Assembly (NCBI RefSeq): GCF_900230185.1
Contig: NZ_OCSR01000002.1
Coordinates: 806,001 to 870,000, forward strand
DNA from: Burkholderia sp. OK233
GTDB taxonomy: Bacteria > Pseudomonadota > Gammaproteobacteria > Burkholderiales > Burkholderiaceae
Direction: 5' to 3'
DNA length: 64,000 nt
Shown: positions 35,838 through 44,796 of the stretch, in pieces
Layout: each line of letters opens with the position of its first letter
Position numbering within the stretch: position 1 is the first letter of the stretch
Program-made: the position numbers and the translations under genes
Notes under the pieces: generated by a model
Databases searched by the model: none
Told to the model about the DNA's origin: nothing
The model's input: the letters and a program-made list of their open reading frames with translations, nothing else

Positions 35838-37943
35838 ATGCTGAAGACATTGAAACTTCCTGCCGGTGGTGAAATCGGCATCGTCGCACTGATCGTGGCG
35901 ATCATTTCGCTGATGATCCTGCCATTACCACCGGCGCTGATCGACATCCTGCTCGGCGTGAATATCACGATCAGCGTGACGCTGCTGATGGTGACGATGT
36001 ATGTGCCCGATGTGGTATCGCTGTCCGCGTTCCCGTCGCTGCTGCTGTTCACCACGCTATACCGGCTCTCGCTGAACATCGCGTCGACCAAGTCGATTCT
36101 GTTGCATGCGGAGGCCGGCCATATCATCGAGAGCTTCGGCGAACTGGTGGTGGGCGGCAATCTGGTGGTCGGGCTGGTGGTGTTCGTCATCATCACCACC
36201 GTGCAGTTCATCGTGATCGCGAAAGGTTCGGAACGGGTCGCCGAAGTCGGCGCACGCTTCACACTCGACGCGTTGCCGGGCAAGCAGATGAGTATCGACG
36301 CCGACCTGCGCGCCAATCTGCTGACCGCCGAAGAAGCGCGCCGCAAACGCGCGACGCTCGCTGTCGAAAGCCAATTGCACGGCGGCATGGACGGTGCGAT
36401 GAAGTTCGTCAAAGGCGATGCGATTGCGGGGTTGATCATCACGATGATCAATATCGTCGCGGGTATCGCGGTGGGTGTCGCGTATCACAACATGAGCGCG
36501 GGTGAAGCGGCAAACCGCTTTTCGATTCTGTCGGTCGGCGATGCGATGGTGTCGCAGATTCCGTCGCTGTTGTTGTCGGTGGCGGCCGGCGTGATGATCA
36601 CGCGCGTCGCGGATGAACGGCAGGCCAACCCCGGCTCGCTCGGCGACGAGATCGGTCGCCAACTCGGTTCCAGTTCGCGCGCGCTGTATTTCGCGGCCGT
36701 GTTGCTGCTTGGCTTCGCCGCGGTACCGGGCTTTCCGGCCGCGCTCTTCCTGCTGCTCGCCGGCACGCTCGCATTCACAGCATGGCGCCTGAACGCAAAA
36801 AAACCCCAGCAGCAAAACCACGAACGCGAATCGCTGCATGCCATGCAACGCTCGGGTTCGAAGACCGACGTGCCCGCGATTCTGGCGCGCGCCCCGCAGT
36901 TCACCTGCCCGCTCGGCGTGCGCATTGCGCCGGACCTCGTCGCCCGGCTGACCATGCCCGCGCTCGACAAGTCGTTCGAAACCGAACGCGCGCGCTTGCA
37001 GGAAGAACTCGGCCTGCCGTTTCCAGGCATCACGATGTGGACCTATGCCGCGCTGCCTTCATCCACCTGCCAGATTCTCGTGCACGATGTGCCGCAACTG
37101 ACGATCGAACTACCGGCCGGCAAAGTGATGTTGCCCGAAGCCAGCCGTCTCGCCCATTCGGCTGCGCCCGTCACGCTGACGAGCGAGGAAAGCCAGGCAA
37201 TGGACGCGCTCATTGCGCAATGCGAAGCCGGTCCGCCGATCGACACGAGCGGCACGCCGACGCGCTGGCTCGAAGAGCGTGCGGTGCCGCCGAAAACATC
37301 GGTATGGCGCGCGGAACAGGCCATCGCGCATGCGTCGGTGGCGCTGATGCGGCGGCACGCACCGCTCTTTCTCGGCATTCAGGAAGTGCAATGGATTCTC
37401 GATCAACTGGCGAGCGACTATCCGGGCCTCGTTGCCGAAGTGCAGAAGGTGCTGCCGCCGCAACGGATCGCCGACGTGCTGCGCCGCCTGCTCGAAGAGC
37501 AGATCTCGATCCGCAATGTCCGCACGATCATGGAGAGTCTGATCGCGTGGGGACCGAAAGAAAAAGACATGCTGATGCTCACCGAGTACGTGCGGGGCGA
37601 CCTCTCGCGCTTTCTCGCGCATCGGGCCGCGAGCGGCGAGCGCACCTTGTCGGCGGTGCTGTTCGACATGCCGGTTGAGCAGCATATCCGTCAGTCGATC
37701 AAGCAGACGCCGACCGGCAACTTCCTCGCCTTGCCGCCCGACGAAGCCACGTTGCTGATCGACAAGATCCAGTCCTTCGTCGGCGCTGTGCCGCGCGAAG
37801 GGGTGGCGCTGGTGACGTCGATGGATATTCGCCGTTACGTGCGGCGCATGATCGAGGCGCGGCTCGGCTGGCTTGCGGTGTATTCGTATCAGGAACTCGG
37901 CGAGCACGTCGAATTGCGGCCACTCGGCCGTGTGTCGATCTGA
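35838..37943 (+). CDS. hrcV: T3SS export gate protein HrcV (SctV)
   Basis: 701 residues. The N-terminal half has about eight membrane helices with the family signature FPSLLLFTTLYRLSLNIAST and GERVAEVGARFTLDALPGKQ-like loop, including ADLRANLLTAEEARRKRATL. The C-terminal half is the cytoplasmic domain that forms the nonameric substrate-docking ring (LLEEQISIRNVRTIMESLIA). It starts 11 bases after hrcU and is followed by hpaP after ten bases. Confidence 0.95.
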   Translation: MLKTLKLPAGGEIGIVALIVAIISLMILPLPPALIDILLGVNITISVTLLMVTMYVPDVVSLSAFPSLLLFTTLYRLSLNIASTKSILLHAEAGHIIESFGELVVGGNLVVGLVVFVIITTVQFIVIAKGSERVAEVGARFTLDALPGKQMSIDADLRANLLTAEEARRKRATLAVESQLHGGMDGAMKFVKGDAIAGLIITMINIVAGIAVGVAYHNMSAGEAANRFSILSVGDAMVSQIPSLLLSVAAGVMITRVADERQANPGSLGDEIGRQLGSSSRALYFAAVLLLGFAAVPGFPAALFLLLAGTLAFTAWRLNAKKPQQQNHERESLHAMQRSGSKTDVPAILARAPQFTCPLGVRIAPDLVARLTMPALDKSFETERARLQEELGLPFPGITMWTYAALPSSTCQILVHDVPQLTIELPAGKVMLPEASRLAHSAAPVTLTSEESQAMDALIAQCEAGPPIDTSGTPTRWLEERAVPPKTSVWRAEQAIAHASVALMRRHAPLFLGIQEVQWILDQLASDYPGLVAEVQKVLPPQRIADVLRRLLEEQISIRNVRTIMESLIAWGPKEKDMLMLTEYVRGDLSRFLAHRAASGERTLSAVLFDMPVEQHIRQSIKQTPTGNFLALPPDEATLLIDKIQSFVGAVPREGVALVTSMDIRRYVRRMIEARLGWLAVYSYQELGEHVELRPLGRVSI

Positions 37944-37953
37944 GGCCGTGACG

Positions 37954-38688
37954 ATGACGCATATCGTTTCGCGCCACGTGCGCGTCATTCCCGGTGAAGC
38001 GGACAGCGAAACCGCCGACGAAATCGACGCGCGCACAGCCTCGTGCGGATCAGGTGGGCGCGGTTTCGACTACGCGTCGCTGCTCGGACGGCGTCGGGCT
38101 TTACATCGGCTCAATAGCAATGCGAATACCGATACGCATGCAGGCTCGCAAGGCGGCAGCGATGCGGATGCCGCCGAAGACGCCGCGGATGCACCTGCTC
38201 CGTCCGCACCGCACCCGTTCGCCCGCAGCGGTGGCGATGCGGGCCCGGACGCGTCCGCGAACGCTGCGTCTGGCGCTGACACGAATCCTTCGGCAAGCGC
38301 GGATAGCACGCCCTCGCCCGAAAGTCTCGTAATCGGCGCGCGCGTCGCCGACGCCGCGGCGCCGGTCGTGACTGCCGTCTACCGGCAACAGCAGCGCTTC
38401 GTGCAACTGCTCGGCTCCCTTGCGCGTGAGATCGGCGCGTTCTGCGGCGATCCGTCGATTGCCGAAGCAGGCAACTGGGAAGTGCAGTTGCCGCTCGATC
38501 AGAAACTGCTGCCGCAGACCACGCTGTATCTGACGCTTTCGCGTTTCAGTCTGCAGCTTCGGTTCGACACGCCGGATACGGCGACGAGGCAACTACTCTT
38601 GGAACACAGCGCACTGCTCGAGCGAGAACTCGATAGCTTGCTGCGCGCGTGGGGTGAAGCCCGCGAAATCGAACTCACTGTGTGGTGA
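37954..38688 (+). CDS. hpaP: T3SS substrate-specificity switch protein HpaP (SctP)
   Basis: 244 residues from ATG 37954. The first half is low-complexity, rich in Ala, Asp, Ser and Pro with Asn-Ala-Asp repeats. The C-terminal part is a compact fold (VTAVYRQQQRFVQLLGSLAR; GNWEVQLPLDQKLLPQTTLY) typical of HpaP/HrpP. HpaP of Xanthomonas acts with HrcU to control secretion of rod and pilus proteins. The end overlaps the start of hrcQ by up to seven bases. Confidence 0.85.
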   Translation: MTHIVSRHVRVIPGEADSETADEIDARTASCGSGGRGFDYASLLGRRRALHRLNSNANTDTHAGSQGGSDADAAEDAADAPAPSAPHPFARSGGDAGPDASANAASGADTNPSASADSTPSPESLVIGARVADAAAPVVTAVYRQQQRFVQLLGSLAREIGAFCGDPSIAEAGNWEVQLPLDQKLLPQTTLYLTLSRFSLQLRFDTPDTATRQLLLEHSALLERELDSLLRAWGEAREIELTVW

Positions 38689-40124
38689 CGGATCCCCTGC
38701 GCATGACCTATCCGCTCGACGAGCCGACAACCGAAGACGAAGCCGCGACCGATCCGCACGCCGCGCGCGAACGGACATCGGGCGTGGGCCGCATGTCGGG
38801 CGATGGTGCGCGTCAGCGCGCGGCTGCCGTTGCAACGTCAGTAGCAACGACAGAGGCGCTCGACGCGGCGGTTATCGACGCTTCAATAGCGCCGATCGCA
38901 CCGCTGCGTCTGCCGGCCATTAGCCGCGCCGCCGCTCGCGTGACGCGCACGGTCTGCGATGCGCGGGTCGCCGGTCATCTGCATGCGACGCTCGGCGTCA
39001 CCGAATGGCACGCGGCCTTGACCGATGCGCACAGCTTTGATGCGGCTTACGCCGACCCGGGCGTCATCGAACTAACGCTCGCTTCGGCGGATGGCCTATC
39101 GACCGCCGCCGTGCGCGTTGCCCTCGATCTGCACGCCTATCCGGCGCTCTCGATCGCCGCGTGGCCGGACAGCGACGCGCTCACCGCGAAGCCTCCCGCC
39201 GACGCCGCGTTACGCCAGGCCGTCGCGGGCGTTGTGCTGGAACCGCTGTTCGAGCGATTGATCCGCGCGGGCTTCAAAGGCCCACGTGTCGCCGCTGTCC
39301 GCCGCGGGCGCCTGAGTGAGACTACGGCAACGCGAAAGCTGACAGGCGGCGCTAACGCCGATGTCCCTGTCGTCGCGCTCTCGTTCCAGCTCGATGAACG
39401 CCGCTATCAGGCCGCGCTCAGCGCCGATCCCGAGTGCTACGATCTGCTCGACCGGCTGCTGCGTGCCGAACCCGCGCCTGCTTCGGTTCAATCAGCAGCA
39501 GCCACTTCAAACGCTTCGTCTGCGTCGTCCGATCGCACACCGGAAACCGTCTTCGACTTCACGGTCCCCGGCAGCCTGATCCTCGGCGTCAAGCGCTTAC
39601 CCGTCGACACACTGCACGCGCTGGAACCCGGCGACGTGCTGCTGCGCGCCGCCTTCCCTTCGCTCGATGCAACGCTGCTCGATGCCTCGAGCGCCCCCTC
39701 TTCGCCCCACGCGCGGCCACGTGCCGTCGCCGCGTGGGGAACCCCCGGGCTCACCCGTGTGTGCGCCGCTGTGGAAATCGACGGGCAGTCGCTCGTCATC
39801 GTCAAGGAGCCGAACATGTCAGAAGAGCTGGACCCGGCGAGCGCCGACGCCGGGCTCGCCATCGACGACCCCGCCGATCCGATCCGGATCGGCGAACTCG
39901 AATTGCCAGTGCAGTTCGAGATCGACACGGTGGCATTACCGCTCGCCCAATTGTCGGCGCTCGGCCCCGGGTACGTGCTCGAACTGCCCGTACCCGTGGC
40001 GGACGCGCAATTGCGGCTCGTCGCGCATGGACAGACCATCGGCTATGGCGAGCTGGTGACGGTCGGCGAGCATCTCGGCATCCGCATCATTCGCATGGCG
40101 CACAGGCATGGTCCAATTCAGTGA
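38682..40124 (+). CDS. hrcQ: T3SS C-ring component HrcQ (SctQ), full length
   Basis: About 480 residues. The last 80 residues form the SpoA/FliN-type domain (GELELPVQFEIDTVALPLAQ; GELVTVGEHLGIRIIRM). A first SpoA-like region lies around residues 290-385. The start is uncertain: GTG at 38682 or 38685 overlaps the hpaP stop, and ATG at 38703 is an alternative; none has a strong ribosome site. SctQ builds the cytoplasmic sorting platform. An internal start for a separate C-terminal product is listed separately. It overlaps hrcR by 17 bases. Confidence 0.9.
   Translation: MVTDPLRMTYPLDEPTTEDEAATDPHAARERTSGVGRMSGDGARQRAAAVATSVATTEALDAAVIDASIAPIAPLRLPAISRAAARVTRTVCDARVAGHLHATLGVTEWHAALTDAHSFDAAYADPGVIELTLASADGLSTAAVRVALDLHAYPALSIAAWPDSDALTAKPPADAALRQAVAGVVLEPLFERLIRAGFKGPRVAAVRRGRLSETTATRKLTGGANADVPVVALSFQLDERRYQAALSADPECYDLLDRLLRAEPAPASVQSAAATSNASSASSDRTPETVFDFTVPGSLILGVKRLPVDTLHALEPGDVLLRAAFPSLDATLLDASSAPSSPHARPRAVAAWGTPGLTRVCAAVEIDGQSLVIVKEPNMSEELDPASADAGLAIDDPADPIRIGELELPVQFEIDTVALPLAQLSALGPGYVLELPVPVADAQLRLVAHGQTIGYGELVTVGEHLGIRIIRMAHRHGPIQ
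39804..39818 (+). promoter_or_regulatory. Internal ribosome site and ATG within hrcQ (predicted SctQ-C product)
   Basis: AAGGAG at 39804-39809 is followed six bases later by ATG at 39816, in frame with hrcQ at codon 379. Translation from here gives 102 residues holding the whole C-terminal SpoA domain. Other T3SS families make the same short product by internal initiation (YscQ-C, SpaO-S) or from a separate gene (HrcQb). Confidence 0.65.
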
Positions 40125-40758
40125 TATCACCGGGCTGCTGCTGGTCGTCGTCGCGATCAGCCTGCTGCCCTTCGTTGCCATGGTCGTCACGTCTTACGCG
40201 AAAATCGTCGTGGTGTTGGGCCTCCTGCGCAATGCGCTCGGCGTGCAGCAGGTACCGCCGAACATGGTGCTCAACGGCATCGCGATTCTGGTATCCATCT
40301 ACGTGATGGCGCCGATCGGCATGCTCGCCGCGAAATCGCTCGAAGGCCAGCAACTCGCGGCGCAGCCTTCGCAGGCGCTGATTCAGGCGTTCGGCGCGGC
40401 GCGCGAGCCGTTCCGCGCGTTCCTCGTCAAGCACACGAACGAGCGCGAAAAGCGATTTTTCCTGCGCTCGGCTTCCGTGGTGTGGCCGAAGGAAGAAGCC
40501 GCGCAGATCAAGGAAGACGATCTGATCGTGCTGGCACCCGCCTTCACGCTGACGGAAATGACCGATGCGTTCAAGATCGGCTTTCTGCTGTACATCGCGT
40601 TTATCGTGATCGATCTGATCATCGCGAACGTGCTGCTCGCAATGGGTCTGAACCAGGTCACACCGACCAACGTCGCGATTCCGTTCAAGCTGTTGCTGTT
40701 CGTCGTGATGGACGGCTGGTCGACGCTGATCCACGGTCTCGTGATGTCCTACAAATAG
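40108..40758 (+). CDS. hrcR: T3SS export apparatus protein HrcR (SctR)
   Basis: 216 residues with four membrane helices. The signatures VTSYAKIVVVLGLLRNALG and QQVPPNMVLNGIAILVSIYV are those of SctR/FliP. FLLYIAFIVIDLIIANVLLA and PFKLLLFVVMDGW complete the C-terminal half. It builds the core of the export gate with HrcS and HrcT. Start overlaps the end of hrcQ. Confidence 0.95.
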   Translation: MVQFSDITGLLLVVVAISLLPFVAMVVTSYAKIVVVLGLLRNALGVQQVPPNMVLNGIAILVSIYVMAPIGMLAAKSLEGQQLAAQPSQALIQAFGAAREPFRAFLVKHTNEREKRFFLRSASVVWPKEEAAQIKEDDLIVLAPAFTLTEMTDAFKIGFLLYIAFIVIDLIIANVLLAMGLNQVTPTNVAIPFKLLLFVVMDGWSTLIHGLVMSYK

Positions 40759-40794
40759 CACGCGTAGTCAGGGCGACCCGCCAGGGAAACTCAC

Positions 40795-41058
40795 ATGGAA
40801 ATCGATTCGCTGATCCGCTTCACCACCGAGGGCATGCTGCTGTGCCTGACCGTTTCGCTGCCGGCGGTGATCGTCGCGGCGGTCGTCGGCCTAGGTGTGT
40901 CGTTCCTGCAGGCGATCACGTCGATGCAGGACCAGACGCTGTCGCACGCGGTCAAGCTGATTGCGGTGACGGTGGTGATCGTGGTCGCCGCGCCGCTCTC
41001 GTGCGCGGCGATTCTGCACTTCGCCAACGAAATGATGCAGGCGGCCGTGCCGCTGTAA
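40795..41058 (+). CDS. hrcS: T3SS export apparatus protein HrcS (SctS)
   Basis: 87 residues, two membrane helices. GLGVSFLQAITSMQDQTLS and AVKLIAVTVVIVVAA match SctS/FliQ. The standard partner of HrcR, located directly after it with CAGGGAAA before the ATG. Confidence 0.95.
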   Translation: MEIDSLIRFTTEGMLLCLTVSLPAVIVAAVVGLGVSFLQAITSMQDQTLSHAVKLIAVTVVIVVAAPLSCAAILHFANEMMQAAVPL

Positions 41059-41096
41059 AGCGGCGCACTGCCTGACCGACCTGCGAGGCGATCGAC

Positions 41097-42134
41097 ATGA
41101 GCCGCATCTCTCATCAAGGCAGCGATACGGCGGCGGCTCAGGCGCAGCACGTCGCCCAGTCGCAGCAGAAAGCCGCCAATGCGCAAGGTGCTCGCAACGG
41201 CGCGCAATTCGCCGCGCTATATCGGGGCACCACCAATTTCACGTATGGCAACGACGCGCAGCGTGGTCCGTCGGTGAGTTCGATCCGCGCGAAGCGAATG
41301 GCCGATCAGTTGGCACGCAAACGTCGCGCCGCGAAGAAGCAGCGCAGTAATGCCGGGGGGCTCGACGACGACGGCCCGGACGACGCCGAAGCGCATCATG
41401 CCGAGGGCCATAAGGTCAACCGCGACGGCGGCGGACGTGGCGGCGGTGGCCATTCGCAAGGCGATCATGGCGACGAGCACGGCACTGGCGCGGCGCCGGC
41501 GATCAAGGCGCGCGGCGATCGCAGCGCCGTGCCGCCTCCGCCGCCGGGCCGGCTCGACGCGATCGCCGCGCAGTACGCACAGCCGGGCCAGGAAGGCGCG
41601 CGCGCCGCAGCGGTACGCGACGCGTGGCGCACTGACATGCTGAACTTGCGCGAGCAATTGGCCGCCAATCCGCAGATGCCGCTCGACACTCGCGTGTTCG
41701 AGCAGGCGATCGATCTGCTTGGCGTGCAGCAGAGAATCGGCAGCATTGCCGCGTCGCAGCCTGGTGCGGGCTCCGGTGTGGCCGCGTTGCGTGAGCGTAC
41801 GGGCGGGTCGACCGCCCAAGGCGTGACGCGGCTGCCGCCGCCGGAGCGGGTGCAGCGTTTCAACCTGCTGTTTCCCTTGCTTTGGCTGCATGCCGATAAA
41901 CCGTCCAATGAGGCGCAGCTCACCCGCTCGATCGACACATTGTGCGTGATGCGCAGCGGCACGCTCGGGCGGTCTCCGGCTTCGGGCTCTTCCGAGGCGC
42001 CGGGGACCTCGGGCGCGTTGGGTACATCTGGCGCAGCCGAGTCTGCCCCTGAAAGAAGCGCCCATGCGGCCGCACCGGGCACACCGCCGCCCCCGCCAGG
42101 CCCGCGCCGGGCCTTTCCTGGCGGCGGCCGCTAG
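41097..42134 (+). CDS. hpaA: HpaA/HrpV-like secretion-control protein
   Basis: 345 residues with low sequence conservation; the call rests mainly on position between hrcS and hrcD, where Xanthomonas carries hpaA. A basic cluster at residues 64-83 (RAKRMADQLARKRRAAKKQR) resembles the bipartite nuclear-localisation signal of HpaA. His/Gly/Asp-rich linkers and a Pro run surround a helical core at 185-285 (NLREQLAANPQMPLDTRVFE; ERVQRFNLLFPLLWLHADKP). HpaA is itself secreted and regulates effector export with HpaB. The C-terminus is Pro/Gly-rich. Confidence 0.65.
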   Translation: MSRISHQGSDTAAAQAQHVAQSQQKAANAQGARNGAQFAALYRGTTNFTYGNDAQRGPSVSSIRAKRMADQLARKRRAAKKQRSNAGGLDDDGPDDAEAHHAEGHKVNRDGGGRGGGGHSQGDHGDEHGTGAAPAIKARGDRSAVPPPPPGRLDAIAAQYAQPGQEGARAAAVRDAWRTDMLNLREQLAANPQMPLDTRVFEQAIDLLGVQQRIGSIAASQPGAGSGVAALRERTGGSTAQGVTRLPPPERVQRFNLLFPLLWLHADKPSNEAQLTRSIDTLCVMRSGTLGRSPASGSSEAPGTSGALGTSGAAESAPERSAHAAAPGTPPPPPGPRRAFPGGGR

Positions 42135-42151
42135 GCGGTTTGCCGCGCGGC

Positions 42152-42213
42152 TTCGCATCCCATGCGGCGCCTTCGCATCCGCTCCGGGACATGCCGCAAC
42201 GGGCGGCTACATT
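42152..42213 (+). promoter_or_regulatory. PIP (hrpII) box and -10 before hrcD
   Basis: TTCGC-N15-TTCGC at 42152-42176, then TACATT at 42208-42213, 31 bases downstream. It gives the hrcD-hrpD6-pilin-hpaB group its own HrpB-dependent promoter. The box is nearly identical in sequence to the hrpB1 box, beyond the consensus bases. Confidence 0.9.
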
Positions 42214-42287
42214 AGGGTCGATCGGGCCGGTCGCGCCGTGCACTGCGCGCGCCCCGGCGCTCCTCCCACCCACCCTGTGCGAGCACG

Positions 42288-43529
42288 ATGAAACTGCTGC
42301 GGATACTGACGGGCGTTCACGCGGGAGCGCAATTGCAGCTCACGCCGGGCACGCATCGCGTCGGCGCCGACGACGATGCCGACATCCGCCTCACCGACTG
42401 GCGGGGTGCGGATGCGCTGCTGCACGTCGACGCGAGCGGCGTGGTCAGTGCGCAGCGCGTCGCGGCTGCGGCCGTGCAAGCAGTGGACGCGGCAGACGGG
42501 CAGCCCACGCAGCCCGCCGTCGCAGAAGAAGTGGTGTTGCTGGTGGACTTCGTGCCGATGCAATTCGACGACATGATCCTCTGCGTCGGCGCGGACGACG
42601 CCGTGTGGCCGTCCGACCTCGACCTGCTTTCAATGCTCCTGACGCGCCCCGCCGAAGCGCGTTTCGCAGCCGAACGCAAGAAACGCCGCCGCTATGTGGG
42701 CGCCGTGGTGGCGTGCTTCGCACTCGGCATCGTGATCGTCGCCGGTTCGCTGCTGACGACCACGCAGATGAGCCGCGCCGCCCTGCCGCGCAATGCCGAC
42801 GACCGCGCGCAGCGCGTCAGCGAGGCATTGGCCGCGGCCCATGTGAGCGGTTTGCAGGCGCGCGCGGTCGGCAACACCGTGGTGGTGACCGGCATGGTCA
42901 CGAGCCCCGCCGACGACGACGCCGTGCGCAACCTGCTCGCGCGGATTTCAACAACTGGTATCTCGCGCAATTACGACGTCGCACAGAACGACGCGCGAAG
43001 CATCGAAGATTCGCTCGGTGTTGCGGGCGCTCATGTGCGCTATCTCGGCGACGGCAACTTCGCCGTGACCGGCGCCGTCAGCAGCCGCGCGGATCTCGAC
43101 GCCGCACTGGCGCGCGTGCGCGCCGATCTGGATCCGAACGTGAAAAACGTGGTCGTGGAAGCCGCGGAAAACACCAGCATCGCCGCGGCCAACCCGGCCG
43201 CTGCATCGTATTCCGAAATGATTTCCTCCGACGACGTCCGCTACGCGCAGACGCCGGACGGCGTCAAGCATATCTACGCGGTCGATCCGCCGGCGTCGGA
43301 CAGCGATGCGGCGGCTGCCGCGAATGCGGCTTCGGGGGCAGGCGGTGCAAGCGGCACAGCAGTTGCCAACGCCAACGCCGCCCATGCAGCGAACACGGCA
43401 AACCCATCGAACCCGGCGAACGCCTCGATCGTCGACAACGACACCGTCACCCGCAGCGCAGCCAGCGTCGTACCGCTACCCAACCCCGCCACACTGCCGA
43501 CCGCGCAACCGCGCGGTCCGTCCAGTTGA
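42288..43529 (+). CDS. hrcD: T3SS inner-membrane ring protein HrcD/HrpD5 (SctD)
   Basis: 413 residues. The N-terminal FHA-like cytoplasmic domain (ILTGVHAGAQLQLTPGTHRV) is followed by one membrane helix near 135-155 (YVGAVVACFALGIVIVAGSL), then periplasmic BON-like ring-building repeats (GNTVVVTGMVTSPADDDAVR; DGNFAVTGAVSSRADLDAAL). The last 90 residues are an Ala/Asn/Ser-rich tail not needed for the fold. Matches HrpD5 of Xanthomonas and HrpW of Ralstonia by position. Confidence 0.88.
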   Translation: MKLLRILTGVHAGAQLQLTPGTHRVGADDDADIRLTDWRGADALLHVDASGVVSAQRVAAAAVQAVDAADGQPTQPAVAEEVVLLVDFVPMQFDDMILCVGADDAVWPSDLDLLSMLLTRPAEARFAAERKKRRRYVGAVVACFALGIVIVAGSLLTTTQMSRAALPRNADDRAQRVSEALAAAHVSGLQARAVGNTVVVTGMVTSPADDDAVRNLLARISTTGISRNYDVAQNDARSIEDSLGVAGAHVRYLGDGNFAVTGAVSSRADLDAALARVRADLDPNVKNVVVEAAENTSIAAANPAAASYSEMISSDDVRYAQTPDGVKHIYAVDPPASDSDAAAAANAASGAGGASGTAVANANAAHAANTANPSNPANASIVDNDTVTRSAASVVPLPNPATLPTAQPRGPSS

Positions 43530-43570
43530 CCCATCACCGGCACACCGTCCCGTTCAATCAGGAGATCGAC

Positions 43571-43819
43571 ATGTACGAGCAGCTCGAAACCTACGCCAGC
43601 GAATTCAACGATTTGCAGAAGACGCTCGCCGATCCGGCCGGCGCGCCGAAAGTGGACGCGATCCGTCAGGCGCTCGACGCAACCGCGCAGCGGATCAGCG
43701 AAACGCAGGGCGTAACCGACCTCGACCGCAACAATCTGGCAAAGCTGTATCGCGGCTTTCTCGCTGCGTCACGCGTGATCGTGCGGCTGCAGGAAAAACA
43801 GGCCGGCGCGCACGCCTGA
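43571..43819 (+). CDS. hrpD6: Small T3SS protein HrpD6
   Basis: 82 residues, entirely helical (QLETYASEFNDLQKTLAD; DLDRNNLAKLYRGFLAASRV). It has the size and place of HrpD6 of Xanthomonas, a cytosolic protein affecting expression and secretion of other Hrp proteins. AGGAG lies seven bases before the ATG at 43571. The longer open frame upstream is a shadow of hrcD. Confidence 0.75.
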   Translation: MYEQLETYASEFNDLQKTLADPAGAPKVDAIRQALDATAQRISETQGVTDLDRNNLAKLYRGFLAASRVIVRLQEKQAGAHA

Positions 43820-43979
43820 TTCGGCGACGCGGTGGCTCACCGCGGGCCTGGCGGCGTATCACGCACCAGGCTCGCGGCCAACGCGCTTGCTGCGGCGGCC
43901 TGTTCTCACGAACAGCCGGCGCGGCGGCAGGTCTCGATATAGGCCACTCACTCTCTACCCATAGTCACTGGAGGTTCTC

Positions 43980-44147
43980 ATGTCAGTAGGAAGCGCAGGC
44001 GGAATGATGGCTGGTCTCACGCAGCAAATGGACCAGATGACGATGATGTCAGCCCAGATGCAAGTTGAGCAAAGCATGTATTCGTCGGTGGCGAACATTG
44101 CGAAGAGCGGTGCAAGCAACGTCAAGGATGCTTCGCGCGGCGGCTAA
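43980..44147 (+). CDS. Candidate Hrp pilus/needle subunit (SctF-like), 55 residues
   Basis: A short gene with GGAGG five bases before the ATG. The product is Met/Gln/Ser-rich and helical, beginning MSVGSAGGMMAGLTQQ and ending KSGASNVKDASRGG. Small size, lack of signal peptide and position after hrpD6 and before hpaB, where Xanthomonas carries the pilin gene hrpE, suggest the pilus or needle subunit. Residues 27-54 align without gaps to residues 127-154 of the PIP-controlled protein at 44797-45261. It is shorter than HrpE or HrpY (about 90 residues), so the subunit role remains an inference. Confidence 0.7.
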   Translation: MSVGSAGGMMAGLTQQMDQMTMMSAQMQVEQSMYSSVANIAKSGASNVKDASRGG

Positions 44148-44333
44148 GCATCGCAGACGCAGGCCGCTCGCCATCGGCGGCGGTCTGCGCACGGCCGGTC
44201 CTGTTTTGCTCATGTTTCGCGCGGGACCCGGCCGTGTTTTTTTGCAGCATTCTCAGTGTTCGCCGGATAGAAGGCGCGGCTCGCATCCGCACCGCGCTGA
44301 ATACCGCGCGCATCGCCCAAGCAAGGTACGAGG

Positions 44334-44789
44334 ATGAGCAGCGAGCGTTACACCAGCCTGATCGTGGATCTGTGCGCGACCGTCGGTCTCGGCGACGCGG
44401 ATCATGTGCTGCGCACGCGATCGATCGAGGTCGAAGGCTTCGACGTGCGGCTCGACTATTTCGAGCGCGACCTCGACGCGATGTATGCCAATTTTCATTT
44501 CGGCACGGTGACGGCCGGGCGCACGCTCGTGGTCTTCCGGCTCATGCTCGAAGCCAACCTGCTGATCTATGCGCAGGATCAGGCACAACTGGGGCTCGAT
44601 ACGGACACGGGCGGCGTGGTGCTGGTGCTGCGACTGCCGTTCGCCGACGATCTGAACGGCGAGGGGCTCGCCGATCTGCTCGCGCACTACGCGGAGCATG
44701 GCCGCTACTGGCGGCAGAACATCGTCGAATCGAACGACGAGATGTTTGAAGGCATCGCTTCAGGGGAGTATTTCTGGTTGCGGGCTTAA
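44334..44789 (+). CDS. hpaB: General T3SS export chaperone HpaB
   Basis: 151 residues of the CesT/HpaB fold: RYTSLIVDLCATVGLGDADH at the N-terminus, FHFGTVTAGRTLVVFRLMLE in the middle and EMFEGIASGEYFWLRA at the end, very like HpaB of Xanthomonas. HpaB binds many effectors and delivers them to the ATPase. It is the last gene of the rightward operon. Only seven bases separate it from the convergent gene that follows. Confidence 0.88.
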   Translation: MSSERYTSLIVDLCATVGLGDADHVLRTRSIEVEGFDVRLDYFERDLDAMYANFHFGTVTAGRTLVVFRLMLEANLLIYAQDQAQLGLDTDTGGVVLVLRLPFADDLNGEGLADLLAHYAEHGRYWRQNIVESNDEMFEGIASGEYFWLRA

Positions 44790-44796
44790 GCCCCGC

